Positions 1 through 5,983 of a stretch of DNA of 6,202 bases are shown piece after piece. Made by a program: the position numbers and the translations under genes. Under the pieces are notes generated by a model. It did not search any database and had not been told where the DNA came from. It was given only the letters and a program-made list of their open reading frames with translations. Numbering within the stretch: position 1 is the first letter of the stretch; each line of letters begins with the position of its first letter. This stretch comes from Acidobacteriota bacterium (GTDB lineage: Bacteria > Acidobacteriota > Terriglobia > Terriglobales > SCQP01): positions 1 to 6,202 of the forward strand of contig JAKATS010000132.1 in NCBI GenBank assembly GCA_021818645.1, written 5' to 3'.

Positions 1-1
1 G

Positions 2-958
2 TCACGCCAGCAAGTGCTGTTCACCACTCTGGAAGCTTACGCGGGCTTACAGGCCGCGCGGCAAAATGAGCAGGCCGCGGCCCGCGGCCAGGCAGCCGCC
101 ACGGCGCTCCTGCGAGATGCGCGCGCGCGCTACGGCGCCGGCTGGATCGTAAAGGCCGAACTGCAGCGGGCGGAAGTTTTCGCCAACCAGGCGGAGCAAC
201 GCGCTGCGGCGGCGCGGGATGCCGCCCGCGAAGAAGCCATTCTTCTGAATGTGCGGCTGGGCCGGCCATGGAATACGCCGATCGGCAGGCTGCAACCGCT
301 GGCCGCGCCACCTGTGCGGGAGCAGCCGCTGGCAGATTGGCTGAAGACCGCGCAGCGCCAGGGATTTGCCGCGCGCCAGTCGGTTCTGGGAAGCCGATTG
401 GCCCGGACGCGGATGCAAGCCGCCCGCGACCGCCTCTGGGCGCCGCGGGCGGGAGGCTTTTTCCGGCTGGAACACGACTCCATGCAGTTCATCGGCTCGG
501 GCGGCAGCAACTGGATGGCGGGAGTCAGCCTGCAATGGAATCTGTTTCGCGGCGGCGGGGATGCCGCCCGCCTGCATCAGGCCGCCGCACAACTGGCCAT
601 GGCGCGGGCTGAGCAGCGCCGGGCCGGCCGGCAAACGCTGCTGGATATAACCCGGCTCTGGATGGAGATGCGGCTGGCGCGGGAGCAATGGCGGGTAAGT
701 TTGATCAACCGCCGGCAGGCGCGTTCGGCGGCCGGCGTGATGCAGGAACGCTATCGCGCGGGCCTGGCAAGCTTAACGCAGTCGCTGCAAGCGCAGACAG
801 CCTCAGTCCGGGCCGACGCCGAGCGGGTCACGGCGCTTTATCAGTTCCAGATTCTGCGCGCCCGGCTGCATTGGATCGCGGGACGCCTGCAAACGGCCAC
901 CATCCTGAATTCCGTACAGCAACAAACCGAACCAACACAGCTCAGAGGAATGCCATGA
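2..958 (+). CDS. TolC-family outer-membrane efflux protein, 5'-truncated by window edge
   Basis: Outer-membrane channel subunit of a tripartite efflux pump; trimers of this family form a beta-barrel and a long periplasmic alpha-helical tunnel that docks with the adaptor. The frame is open from base 2, so the N-terminus and signal peptide lie outside the window; 318 residues remain, against about 420-500 for the family. The GTG at 14 is only an internal codon. Two OEP-type halves are visible. The first has a long helix with the motif ARYGAGWIVKAELQRAE. The middle has a beta-rich stretch around FFRLEHDSMQF and VSLQWNLFRGGG. The second has a helix with ERYRAGLASLTQSLQAQ, the usual repeat of the Y-x-x-G motif. 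The C-terminal tail is polar (VQQQTEPTQL). The stop TGA overlaps the ATG of the adaptor gene, which places it first or early in the efflux operon. Family assignment rests on motifs and context; the substrate is unknown. Confidence 0.9.
   Translation, partial: SRQQVLFTTLEAYAGLQAARQNEQAAARGQAAATALLRDARARYGAGWIVKAELQRAEVFANQAEQRAAAARDAAREEAILLNVRLGRPWNTPIGRLQPLAAPPVREQPLADWLKTAQRQGFAARQSVLGSRLARTRMQAARDRLWAPRAGGFFRLEHDSMQFIGSGGSNWMAGVSLQWNLFRGGGDAARLHQAAAQLAMARAEQRRAGRQTLLDITRLWMEMRLAREQWRVSLINRRQARSAAGVMQERYRAGLASLTQSLQAQTASVRADAERVTALYQFQILRARLHWIAGRLQTATILNSVQQQTEPTQLRGMP
944..949 (+). promoter_or_regulatory. Ribosome binding site of the adaptor gene
   Basis: AGAGGA lies 5 nt before the ATG at 955, inside the last codons of the outer-membrane channel gene. 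It decides the adaptor start: the open frame reaches back to about 688, but this is the first ATG with a good Shine-Dalgarno sequence, and a signal sequence follows at once. Confidence 0.7.
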
Positions 959-2079
959 AGCACAAGATGGGAATTTTCATTGCGGCGCTGGCCGGTGCAT
1001 TTTTATGGGCAGCGTGCGGACACAGCCCGCGGGAGCTGCCGGCGACCGCGGCCGCGCTGCCCGCAGGAGCGCGCCTGGCGCAAGCCCGGATGGAAACGGT
1101 GCCGACTTATATCGCCGTCGCGGGCGTGGTTGAAGCCCGGCGGCAAGCCCAGCTTGCGCCGCGCATAGCCGGCACGGTGGCCCGCGTGTCCGCGGACCTG
1201 GGCAGCCGGGTGAAGCAGGGGCAAATTCTGGCCGTGCTGCAAGCGCCCGAACTGCGGGCCCGGCAGCAGCGCGCCACGCGCCAGCTGCTCTCCGCGCAGG
1301 CCAGCACCCTGGCCCTGGAAGCCGCCGTGCGGCAGGCGCGGCTGCAATGGCGGCTGGCTCAGGACACGGCCGCGCGTTATGCGCGGCTGTGGCGGCATCA
1401 GGCCGTGAGCCCACACGAATATGAACAGGTGCGGATGGCCGCGGCGCAGGCCCGCGCCCGGCTGAAGCAAGCGGAACAGGCGCGGGCGGCGGCGCGGGCG
1501 CAGCAGGCGGCGCAGGCGGCGGGAGCCGAAGAAGCGCGGCAATGGGCGCGGGACCGGGAAATCCGCGCGCCTTTTGCCGGCGTGATCACCGCCCGGAATG
1601 TCAACCCCGGCGACCTGGCCGGCCCGGGCACGCCGATGTTCACGCTGGCAGCGCCGGGGCGGGTGCGGGTGAACGCATGGGTTCCCGTCCGCTGGGCGAT
1701 GACTCTCCAATCAGGCGAACGGATTGAACTCGCCGCAGCAGGCCGGCGGGTCGAGAGCCGCATTGACGCGATTGCGCCCGCAGTGGACCCGCAGAGCCAT
1801 ACGGTGATGATTCATGCCGCGCTGGCGCCGGGCGTTTTCCCCATCGGCGCTTATGTCCGGGTGATGCTTCCCGGAGCGAAGCGGCCGGCCCTGGTGGTGC
1901 CGCGCGGCGCCGTGATCCGGCGAGACGGACTGACCCAGATGCTGGTGATCAACCGGCACCGGGAACCGGAGCTGCGACTGGTGCGAATCGGGAACGCCGC
2001 GGCGGATGAAATCACCATCCTGGCCGGCCTGAAAGCGGGTGAGATTTACGTGGTCAATGCAGGAGCCCTGCATGCATGA
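955..2079 (+). CDS. RND efflux periplasmic adaptor (HlyD/AcrA-type membrane fusion protein)
   Basis: Periplasmic adaptor (374 aa) that links the inner-membrane RND pump to the outer-membrane channel. Residues 1-20 form a signal sequence (MKHKMGIFIAALAGAFLWAA), followed by Cys21, a likely lipidation site; Trp at -3 makes the lipobox imperfect. Domains in order: first lipoyl half about 62-98 (PRIAGTVARVSADLGSRVKQG, ending LQAPEL); an Ala/Arg/Gln-rich alpha-helical coiled-coil hairpin about 99-198; second lipoyl half about 200-232 (IRAPFAGVITARNVNPGDLA); beta-barrel about 235-310; and a membrane-proximal domain about 325-374 (VVPRGAVIRRDG, then LKAGEIYVVNAG). This is the full standard architecture and length. 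The start at 955 overlaps the upstream stop as ATGA; a longer in-frame start at 688 would add 89 residues copied from the out-of-frame channel gene and is unlikely. The 3' end overlaps the permease gene by 8 bp. The family is clear; substrate specificity cannot be inferred. Confidence 0.95.
   Translation: MKHKMGIFIAALAGAFLWAACGHSPRELPATAAALPAGARLAQARMETVPTYIAVAGVVEARRQAQLAPRIAGTVARVSADLGSRVKQGQILAVLQAPELRARQQRATRQLLSAQASTLALEAAVRQARLQWRLAQDTAARYARLWRHQAVSPHEYEQVRMAAAQARARLKQAEQARAAARAQQAAQAAGAEEARQWARDREIRAPFAGVITARNVNPGDLAGPGTPMFTLAAPGRVRVNAWVPVRWAMTLQSGERIELAAAGRRVESRIDAIAPAVDPQSHTVMIHAALAPGVFPIGAYVRVMLPGAKRPALVVPRGAVIRRDGLTQMLVINRHREPELRLVRIGNAAADEITILAGLKAGEIYVVNAGALHA
1479..1524 (+). repeat. 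Low-complexity GC-rich tract in the adaptor coiled coil
   Basis: A run of GCG, GGC, CAG and CGG-like triplets without A/T-rich interruption encodes an Ala/Arg/Gln-rich part of the second coiled-coil arm (about residues 176-190, such as ARAAARAQQAAQAAG). It is imperfect, not a true tandem repeat, and is probably a product of high GC content acting on an alanine-rich helix. It could be prone to slippage. Confidence 0.4.
2061..2065 (+). promoter_or_regulatory. Ribosome binding site of the RND permease gene
   Basis: AGGAG lies 6 nt before the ATG at 2072, inside the end of the adaptor gene. It favours 2072 over the GTG at 2039 and the ATG at 2057, neither of which has a comparable Shine-Dalgarno sequence. 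Confidence 0.75.
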
Positions 2080-5000
2080 GCTCCGGCACACGGGCGCGGG
2101 CAAAATCGCCGCCCATTTCATACACTCCAAACTCACGCCGCTGCTGATTCTGGCGGCCTTCCTTCTGGGCGGCATCGCCTTGTGGCGCATGCCCCGGGAA
2201 GAAGAGCCGCAAATTCGCGTGCCTTTCGTGGATATCATGGCGGCGCTGCCCGGCGCCAGCAGCCGGCAAGTAGCAGCCCAGGTGACCGCGCCGCTGGAGC
2301 GGCTGATGCACGATATTCCCGGCGTGAACCATATTTATTCCGTTTCCACGCCGGGCCAGGCGCTGGTTACGGCGCGCTTTCGCGTCGGCATGCAGGTGCA
2401 ACCCAGCCTGACCGAGGTTTATACCCAGCTTTACGCGCATCCCCACCTGCTGCCCCGAGCCGCTTCCAAACCGGTGGTCCGCCTGCGGTCCATCTACAAC
2501 GTGCCGGTGCTCAGCCTGACCTTTACGGGCGGCAACTACAGCGATGCGCAACTGCGCAGCGTCGCGCTGGCGGTGCGCGAGCAGATCAAATCCGTTCCCC
2601 ATGTTTCCCGCACGCGGGTCATCGGCGGTGCGCCGGAAGAACTGCAGATCCGGCTTGCGCCGGCGCGGCTGGCGGCGTATGGCATGGATCCAGCACGGCT
2701 GGCGCAGACCATTGCCGGCATCAACCAGGGCCGGCCGGCGGGACGCGGCAGCCGGAACCCCGACCGGCAATTTCAATTGCAGGCCGGGCGGCTGCTGCGC
2801 TCCGCGCGCCAGGCACGGCGGATCGTGGTGGGGCTGCAGGCCGGGCATCCGGTGCTGCTGGGCGAGGTGGCGCGCGTGCGGGAAAGGCCGAGAGCCGATT
2901 TTGCCCCGGTGCGGTTCACGGAAGGTGCGGGATTTCGCGGTTCGCCGCGGCGCGCGGCTTTTTTTGCTCCCGCCGTCACGCTCGCCATCGCCAAAATTCA
3001 GGGCAGCAACGCGGTCACGCTGGTGCAGCGCGTGCTGCAGCGCGTCCATCACCTGCAAGGCCGGATCATCCCCGCCGGCATGCAGGTGTGGATTACGCGC
3101 AACTACGGCGCCAGCGCCGCCCGGCGTTCCAATGAACTGCTGTTCCATATGGCGCTGGCGACGGCGTCGGTGGTGATCCTGGTGGGGTTCATGCTGGGCT
3201 GGCGGGAATCGGGCATTGTGGCCATCGCCATTCCCGTCACCCTGCTGCTGACTTTGTTTTTATTTTATCTGCACGGCTACACTCTCAACCGGATCACGCT
3301 TTTCGCGCTGATTTTCTCCATCGGCATTCTGGTGGATGACGCCATCGTGGTGGTCGAAAACATCGTGCGGCATTACCGGCTGGCGGAAAACGCGGGGCGG
3401 TCCGCCGCGGCGATCGCGGTGGAAGCGGTGCAGGAAGTCGGCAATCCAACCATTCTCGCCACCCTGGCGGTAATCGCGGCGCTGTTACCGATGGCCTTTG
3501 TAGGCGGGTTGATGGGGCCCTATATGCGGCCCATTCCGGTGGGCGCTTCGGCGGCGATGCTCCTGTCGCTGGGCATCGCGTTTATCGTCGCACCCTGGGC
3601 CGCGATCCGGATTTTGCCCCGGCAGAGCCGGGAACGGCATGCCGCCGCGGCGGGAACCGGATTTTACCGGCGCATCATGCGCCGCCTGCTTACGGACAGC
3701 CGCGCGCGGGCCGGATTTCTGGGCGGCACGGCGGTACTGCTGCTGCTGGCGCTGGCCCTGATTCCCCTGCGCATCGTGCTGGTGAAGATGCTGCCGTTTG
3801 ACAATAAAAGCGAGCTGGAGGTGCTGCTGCATATGCCGCCGGGCACGCCGCGCGAAACCACCGCCGCCGTGGCCCAGCGCATGAGCACGTACCTGCGCCG
3901 GCAGCCGCAGGTCAGCGACATCGAAGCTTATATCGGCACGGCCGCGCCCTACAGCTTCAACGGCCTGGTGCGCCATTATTTTTTACGCGACCAGCCCAAT
4001 CAAGCCGACCTGCAGGTCAACCTGACCGGCGCGGATCACCGGCAACTGCAGAGCCATGCCCTGGCGCTGCAATTCCGTCCGCCGCTGGCGCGCATCGCGG
4101 CCGCGGCGGGCGGGCGCATGACGCTGGCGGAAATTCCTCCCGGGCCGCCGGTGCGGCAGACCCTGGTGGCGAGAATTCATGCCGAGCATTTTCAGTCGAG
4201 GCTCGCGCTGGCGCGGCAGGTGCGGCACATTTTCCTCACCACTCCCGGCGTGGTGGATGTGAGCTGGACAGGCGGAGACACAATCACCCGCCGGATTTAC
4301 CAGGCGGCGCAGCGCAAGGCCAGCCTGGCGGGCCTGCCGGGACAGGACGTTCTGCAGGATCTGGCCATCGCGCAACACGGGCTGCGGCTGGGATACCTGG
4401 CGCGCGGAGCGACACCCGAGCCGATTCCGATCCGGCTGCAATTGTCCACCGGCCTGCGCGCCACCCCGCTGGGCCTGCAGGAGCTGATGCTGCCGGCGGC
4501 GGGCGGAATGATTCCCTTGCGTTCCCTGCTGCACGCACGGTGGCACGCCGGCCAGCCGGCCGTTTTCCGGCAGGACCAGCAGCCGGTGCAATATGTTCTG
4601 GGCGATGTGGCCGGAGGCGCGGAAAGCCCAATTTATGCGATGCTGGCCATGGATCCGCGGCTGGAAAGATTGCACAGCCCGGATGGCCGGCGGCTGCACG
4701 TGCAACTGATTGCCGGCGGACATGCCCGGCCGATGCTGCGCTGGGGCGGTGAATGGCACACCACGGTGCATGTGTTTCGCGATCTGGGCCTGGCATTCGC
4801 GGCGGTGCTGGCGCTGATTTATATGCTGGTGGTGTTCTGGTTCCGCAGCTATCGCATTCCCCTGGTCATACTCGCGCCCATACCGCTGACGCTGATCGGG
4901 ATACTGCCGGCGCACGCTCTGCTGGGAGCGTTTTTCACGGCGACTTCCATGATCGGCTTCATCGCCGGCGCCGGAATTATCGTGCGCAACTCGATCATAC

Positions 5001-5296
5001 TGGTGGATTTTATCGAGCTGCGCCGCAGCCAGGGCGCGGGACTGGTGGACGCCGTGGTGGATGCCGGCGCGGTGCGCTTTCGTCCCATGCTGCTGACCGC
5101 CGGAGCGGTGATCGTGGGCGTGTCGGTGATCTTGAAGGATCCGATTTTTCAGGGTCTGGCGATTTCCCTGATGGCCGGTGAGGTGGCCTCCACGCTGATT
5201 TCGCGCATTGCCGTGCCGGTGCTTTATTTTCTATCGGAACGCGGCCAGGCCGGGAAGCCGGCAGCAGAACCCATCCAGGCCGGCACGCCGGCCTAG
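2072..5296 (+). CDS. AcrB-like RND (HAE1-type) efflux permease, inner-membrane pump
   Basis: Proton-driven inner-membrane pump (1074 aa; AcrB-type pumps are about 1030-1080) that should pass substrates to the adaptor and outer-membrane channel encoded just upstream. The duplicated RND layout is complete: TM1 about 21-38; first periplasmic porter/docking domain about 40-350 (PREEEPQIRVPFVDI, LPGASSRQV); TM2 about 356-377, TM3 381-404, TM4 408-428, TM5 459-475, TM6 490-515; TM7 549-568; second periplasmic domain about 570-900, opening with LPFDNKSELEVLL; TM8 905-924 and TM9 to TM12 to the C-terminus. The TM4 proton-relay pair is present as Asp422-Asp423 (GILVDDAIVVVEN). By motif alignment, the residue matching AcrB Lys940 is Arg972 (IIVRNSIILVDF) and that matching Thr978 is Thr1009 (FRPMLLTAG). 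The sequence resembles the AcrB-like branch with GWRE and TLNRVTLFALIFSIGILVDDA-type motifs rather than metal-exporting CzcA, though the substrate is inference only. The start at 2072 is set by the RBS and gives an 8-bp overlap with the adaptor gene. No frameshift is visible. Confidence 0.95.
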   Translation: MHELRHTGAGKIAAHFIHSKLTPLLILAAFLLGGIALWRMPREEEPQIRVPFVDIMAALPGASSRQVAAQVTAPLERLMHDIPGVNHIYSVSTPGQALVTARFRVGMQVQPSLTEVYTQLYAHPHLLPRAASKPVVRLRSIYNVPVLSLTFTGGNYSDAQLRSVALAVREQIKSVPHVSRTRVIGGAPEELQIRLAPARLAAYGMDPARLAQTIAGINQGRPAGRGSRNPDRQFQLQAGRLLRSARQARRIVVGLQAGHPVLLGEVARVRERPRADFAPVRFTEGAGFRGSPRRAAFFAPAVTLAIAKIQGSNAVTLVQRVLQRVHHLQGRIIPAGMQVWITRNYGASAARRSNELLFHMALATASVVILVGFMLGWRESGIVAIAIPVTLLLTLFLFYLHGYTLNRITLFALIFSIGILVDDAIVVVENIVRHYRLAENAGRSAAAIAVEAVQEVGNPTILATLAVIAALLPMAFVGGLMGPYMRPIPVGASAAMLLSLGIAFIVAPWAAIRILPRQSRERHAAAAGTGFYRRIMRRLLTDSRARAGFLGGTAVLLLLALALIPLRIVLVKMLPFDNKSELEVLLHMPPGTPRETTAAVAQRMSTYLRRQPQVSDIEAYIGTAAPYSFNGLVRHYFLRDQPNQADLQVNLTGADHRQLQSHALALQFRPPLARIAAAAGGRMTLAEIPPGPPVRQTLVARIHAEHFQSRLALARQVRHIFLTTPGVVDVSWTGGDTITRRIYQAAQRKASLAGLPGQDVLQDLAIAQHGLRLGYLARGATPEPIPIRLQLSTGLRATPLGLQELMLPAAGGMIPLRSLLHARWHAGQPAVFRQDQQPVQYVLGDVAGGAESPIYAMLAMDPRLERLHSPDGRRLHVQLIAGGHARPMLRWGGEWHTTVHVFRDLGLAFAAVLALIYMLVVFWFRSYRIPLVILAPIPLTLIGILPAHALLGAFFTATSMIGFIAGAGIIVRNSIILVDFIELRRSQGAGLVDAVVDAGAVRFRPMLLTAGAVIVGVSVILKDPIFQGLAISLMAGEVASTLISRIAVPVLYFLSERGQAGKPAAEPIQAGTPA
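5277..5294 (+). terminator. GC-rich inverted repeat at the end of the efflux operon, possible terminator
   Basis: AGGCCGGC, then AC, then GCCGGCCT: a perfect 8-bp inverted repeat with a 2-nt centre (physically about 7 bp with a 4-nt loop). It covers the last permease codons and the first base of the TAG stop. No proper U-tract follows on either strand (only GATTT about 13 nt downstream), so intrinsic termination is uncertain. A second weak stem, CCAGA/TCTGG, lies at 5297-5314. Because the sigma gene converges here, the hairpin may also limit read-through or protect the mRNA 3' end. GC-rich coding sequence can yield such palindromes by chance. Confidence 0.4.
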
Positions 5297-5301
5297 CCAG
5301 A

Positions 5302-5898
5302 TCATGATTTCTGGAGCGCCTGGCGGAAGCTGGAAAATTGCGGCTGCAGACGCTGGCGCAGCCGGCGGCGAATGCGCAGCAGGCGCATTTTGACGGCCGA
5401 TTCCCCCAGGCCCAGCACCTGGGCAATTTGGCCGACAGGAAGTTCCTCATAATCCCGCAGCAGGATGAGCAGCCGGTCGGCAGCAGACAATTCGTCGAGC
5501 GCGGCGCGGATCAGGTCCCGGGTCTGGCTATGGATCGCGGCGGCTTCCGGCTGGGCGGCTAGGCCAGGATCGGGCAGAGTTTCCGCCCCGGAGCGGGCCA
5601 GCGGCCGCGCGGCTTCGCCGCCGATCCGCTGCTGGCGGCGCTGGCGCAGGCAGGCATGGCGCACGATGCGGAACAGCCAGACGGAAAATGCTTCCGCCGA
5701 GCGCAGGCGGGTAACCGCTTCCAGGGCCCGCAAGGTGGCATCCTGGGCAATATCTTCAGCGTCTTCATGATGGCCGCACACCATCAGGCCAAAAGAAAAG
5801 ATGCGCGGATGATAGCGGGCCAGAAATTCATCCCGCGCCCGCGGGTCGCCGGAGCGCAGGCGCGCCAGCAGTTCCGGGTTCAGCGTCGCTTGCGCCAT
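5302..5898 (-). CDS. ECF-type sigma-70 family RNA polymerase sigma factor
   Basis: Alternative sigma factor (198 aa, typical ECF size) that would direct RNA polymerase to a specific promoter set. Region 2 spans about residues 9-90: ELLARLRSGDPRARDEFLAR, the core-binding EDAEDIAQDATLRALE (about 45-60), then the -10-recognition part AFSVWLFRIVRHACLRQRR (70-88). A linker rich in Ala, Gly and Pro follows (about 93-125). Region 4 covers about 130-184, with LDELSAADRLLILLRDYEEL and a helix-turn-helix PVGQIAQVLGLGESAVKMRLLRIRRRL (154-180). There is no region 1.1 or 3, and no extra C-terminal domain. The ATG at 5898 was chosen because AGGA lies 4 nt upstream and region 2 begins nearby; a longer frame to 6000 would overlap folP and add 34 residues unlike the family. 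It converges on the RND permease with 5 bp between stops, so no anti-sigma gene follows it. Its ECF subgroup and regulon are unknown. Confidence 0.92.
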   Translation of the reverse strand: MAQATLNPELLARLRSGDPRARDEFLARYHPRIFSFGLMVCGHHEDAEDIAQDATLRALEAVTRLRSAEAFSVWLFRIVRHACLRQRRQQRIGGEAARPLARSGAETLPDPGLAAQPEAAAIHSQTRDLIRAALDELSAADRLLILLRDYEELPVGQIAQVLGLGESAVKMRLLRIRRRLRQRLQPQFSSFRQALQKS

Positions 5899-5983
5899 GG
5901 AATCCTGGGTGTAAGTATAAGCGGCGCAGCCAAATTCAACGACTGCATCACGGCCAGGCTTACAAGATGATAATGAAAGTGTC
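5899..5983. promoter_or_regulatory. Divergent intergenic region between the sigma gene and folP, candidate promoters
   Basis: This 85-bp gap is the only real intergenic stretch in the window and is more AT-rich than its surroundings, as expected of a two-way promoter region. The patch at 5914-5921 reads TATACT (5919-5914) on the - strand and TATAAG (5916-5921) on the + strand, both close to the -10 consensus. A second + strand candidate, GATAAT, lies at 5969-5974. No convincing -35 box at 16-18 nt was found for any of them. A start from TATACT would fall almost on the sigma gene RBS, and one from GATAAT would leave folP nearly leaderless. Individual boxes are therefore tentative. Confidence 0.35.
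5903..5906 (-). promoter_or_regulatory. Ribosome binding site of the sigma factor gene
   Basis: Read on the - strand, AGGA lies 4 nt before the ATG at 5898. It is short but supports this start over the upstream ATGs at 5985 and 6000. Confidence 0.5.

Noticed and set aside
47..688. Open frame on the - strand opposite the channel gene, 213 codons
   Set aside because: Low-complexity Arg/Pro/Ala-rich translation and no motif; the + strand holds a clear TolC-family protein.
688..954. N-terminal extension of the adaptor reading frame back to 688
   Set aside because: It overlaps the conserved C-terminal half of the channel gene in another frame, lacks a signal peptide, and would bury the clear signal sequence and RBS at 955.
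2039..2071. Earlier permease starts at GTG 2039 or ATG 2057
   Set aside because: AGGAG at 2061-2065 is well placed only for the ATG at 2072, and the N-terminus before TM1 is then of normal length.
2054..3148. Long open frame on the - strand, 364 codons
   Set aside because: It is antisense to the conserved permease gene; composition is Arg/Pro/His/Gln-rich with no recognisable domain. Such frames are expected opposite GC-rich genes.
3983..4915. Long open frame on the - strand, 310 codons
   Set aside because: Same reason: a shadow of the permease second periplasmic domain, with no domain or RBS support.
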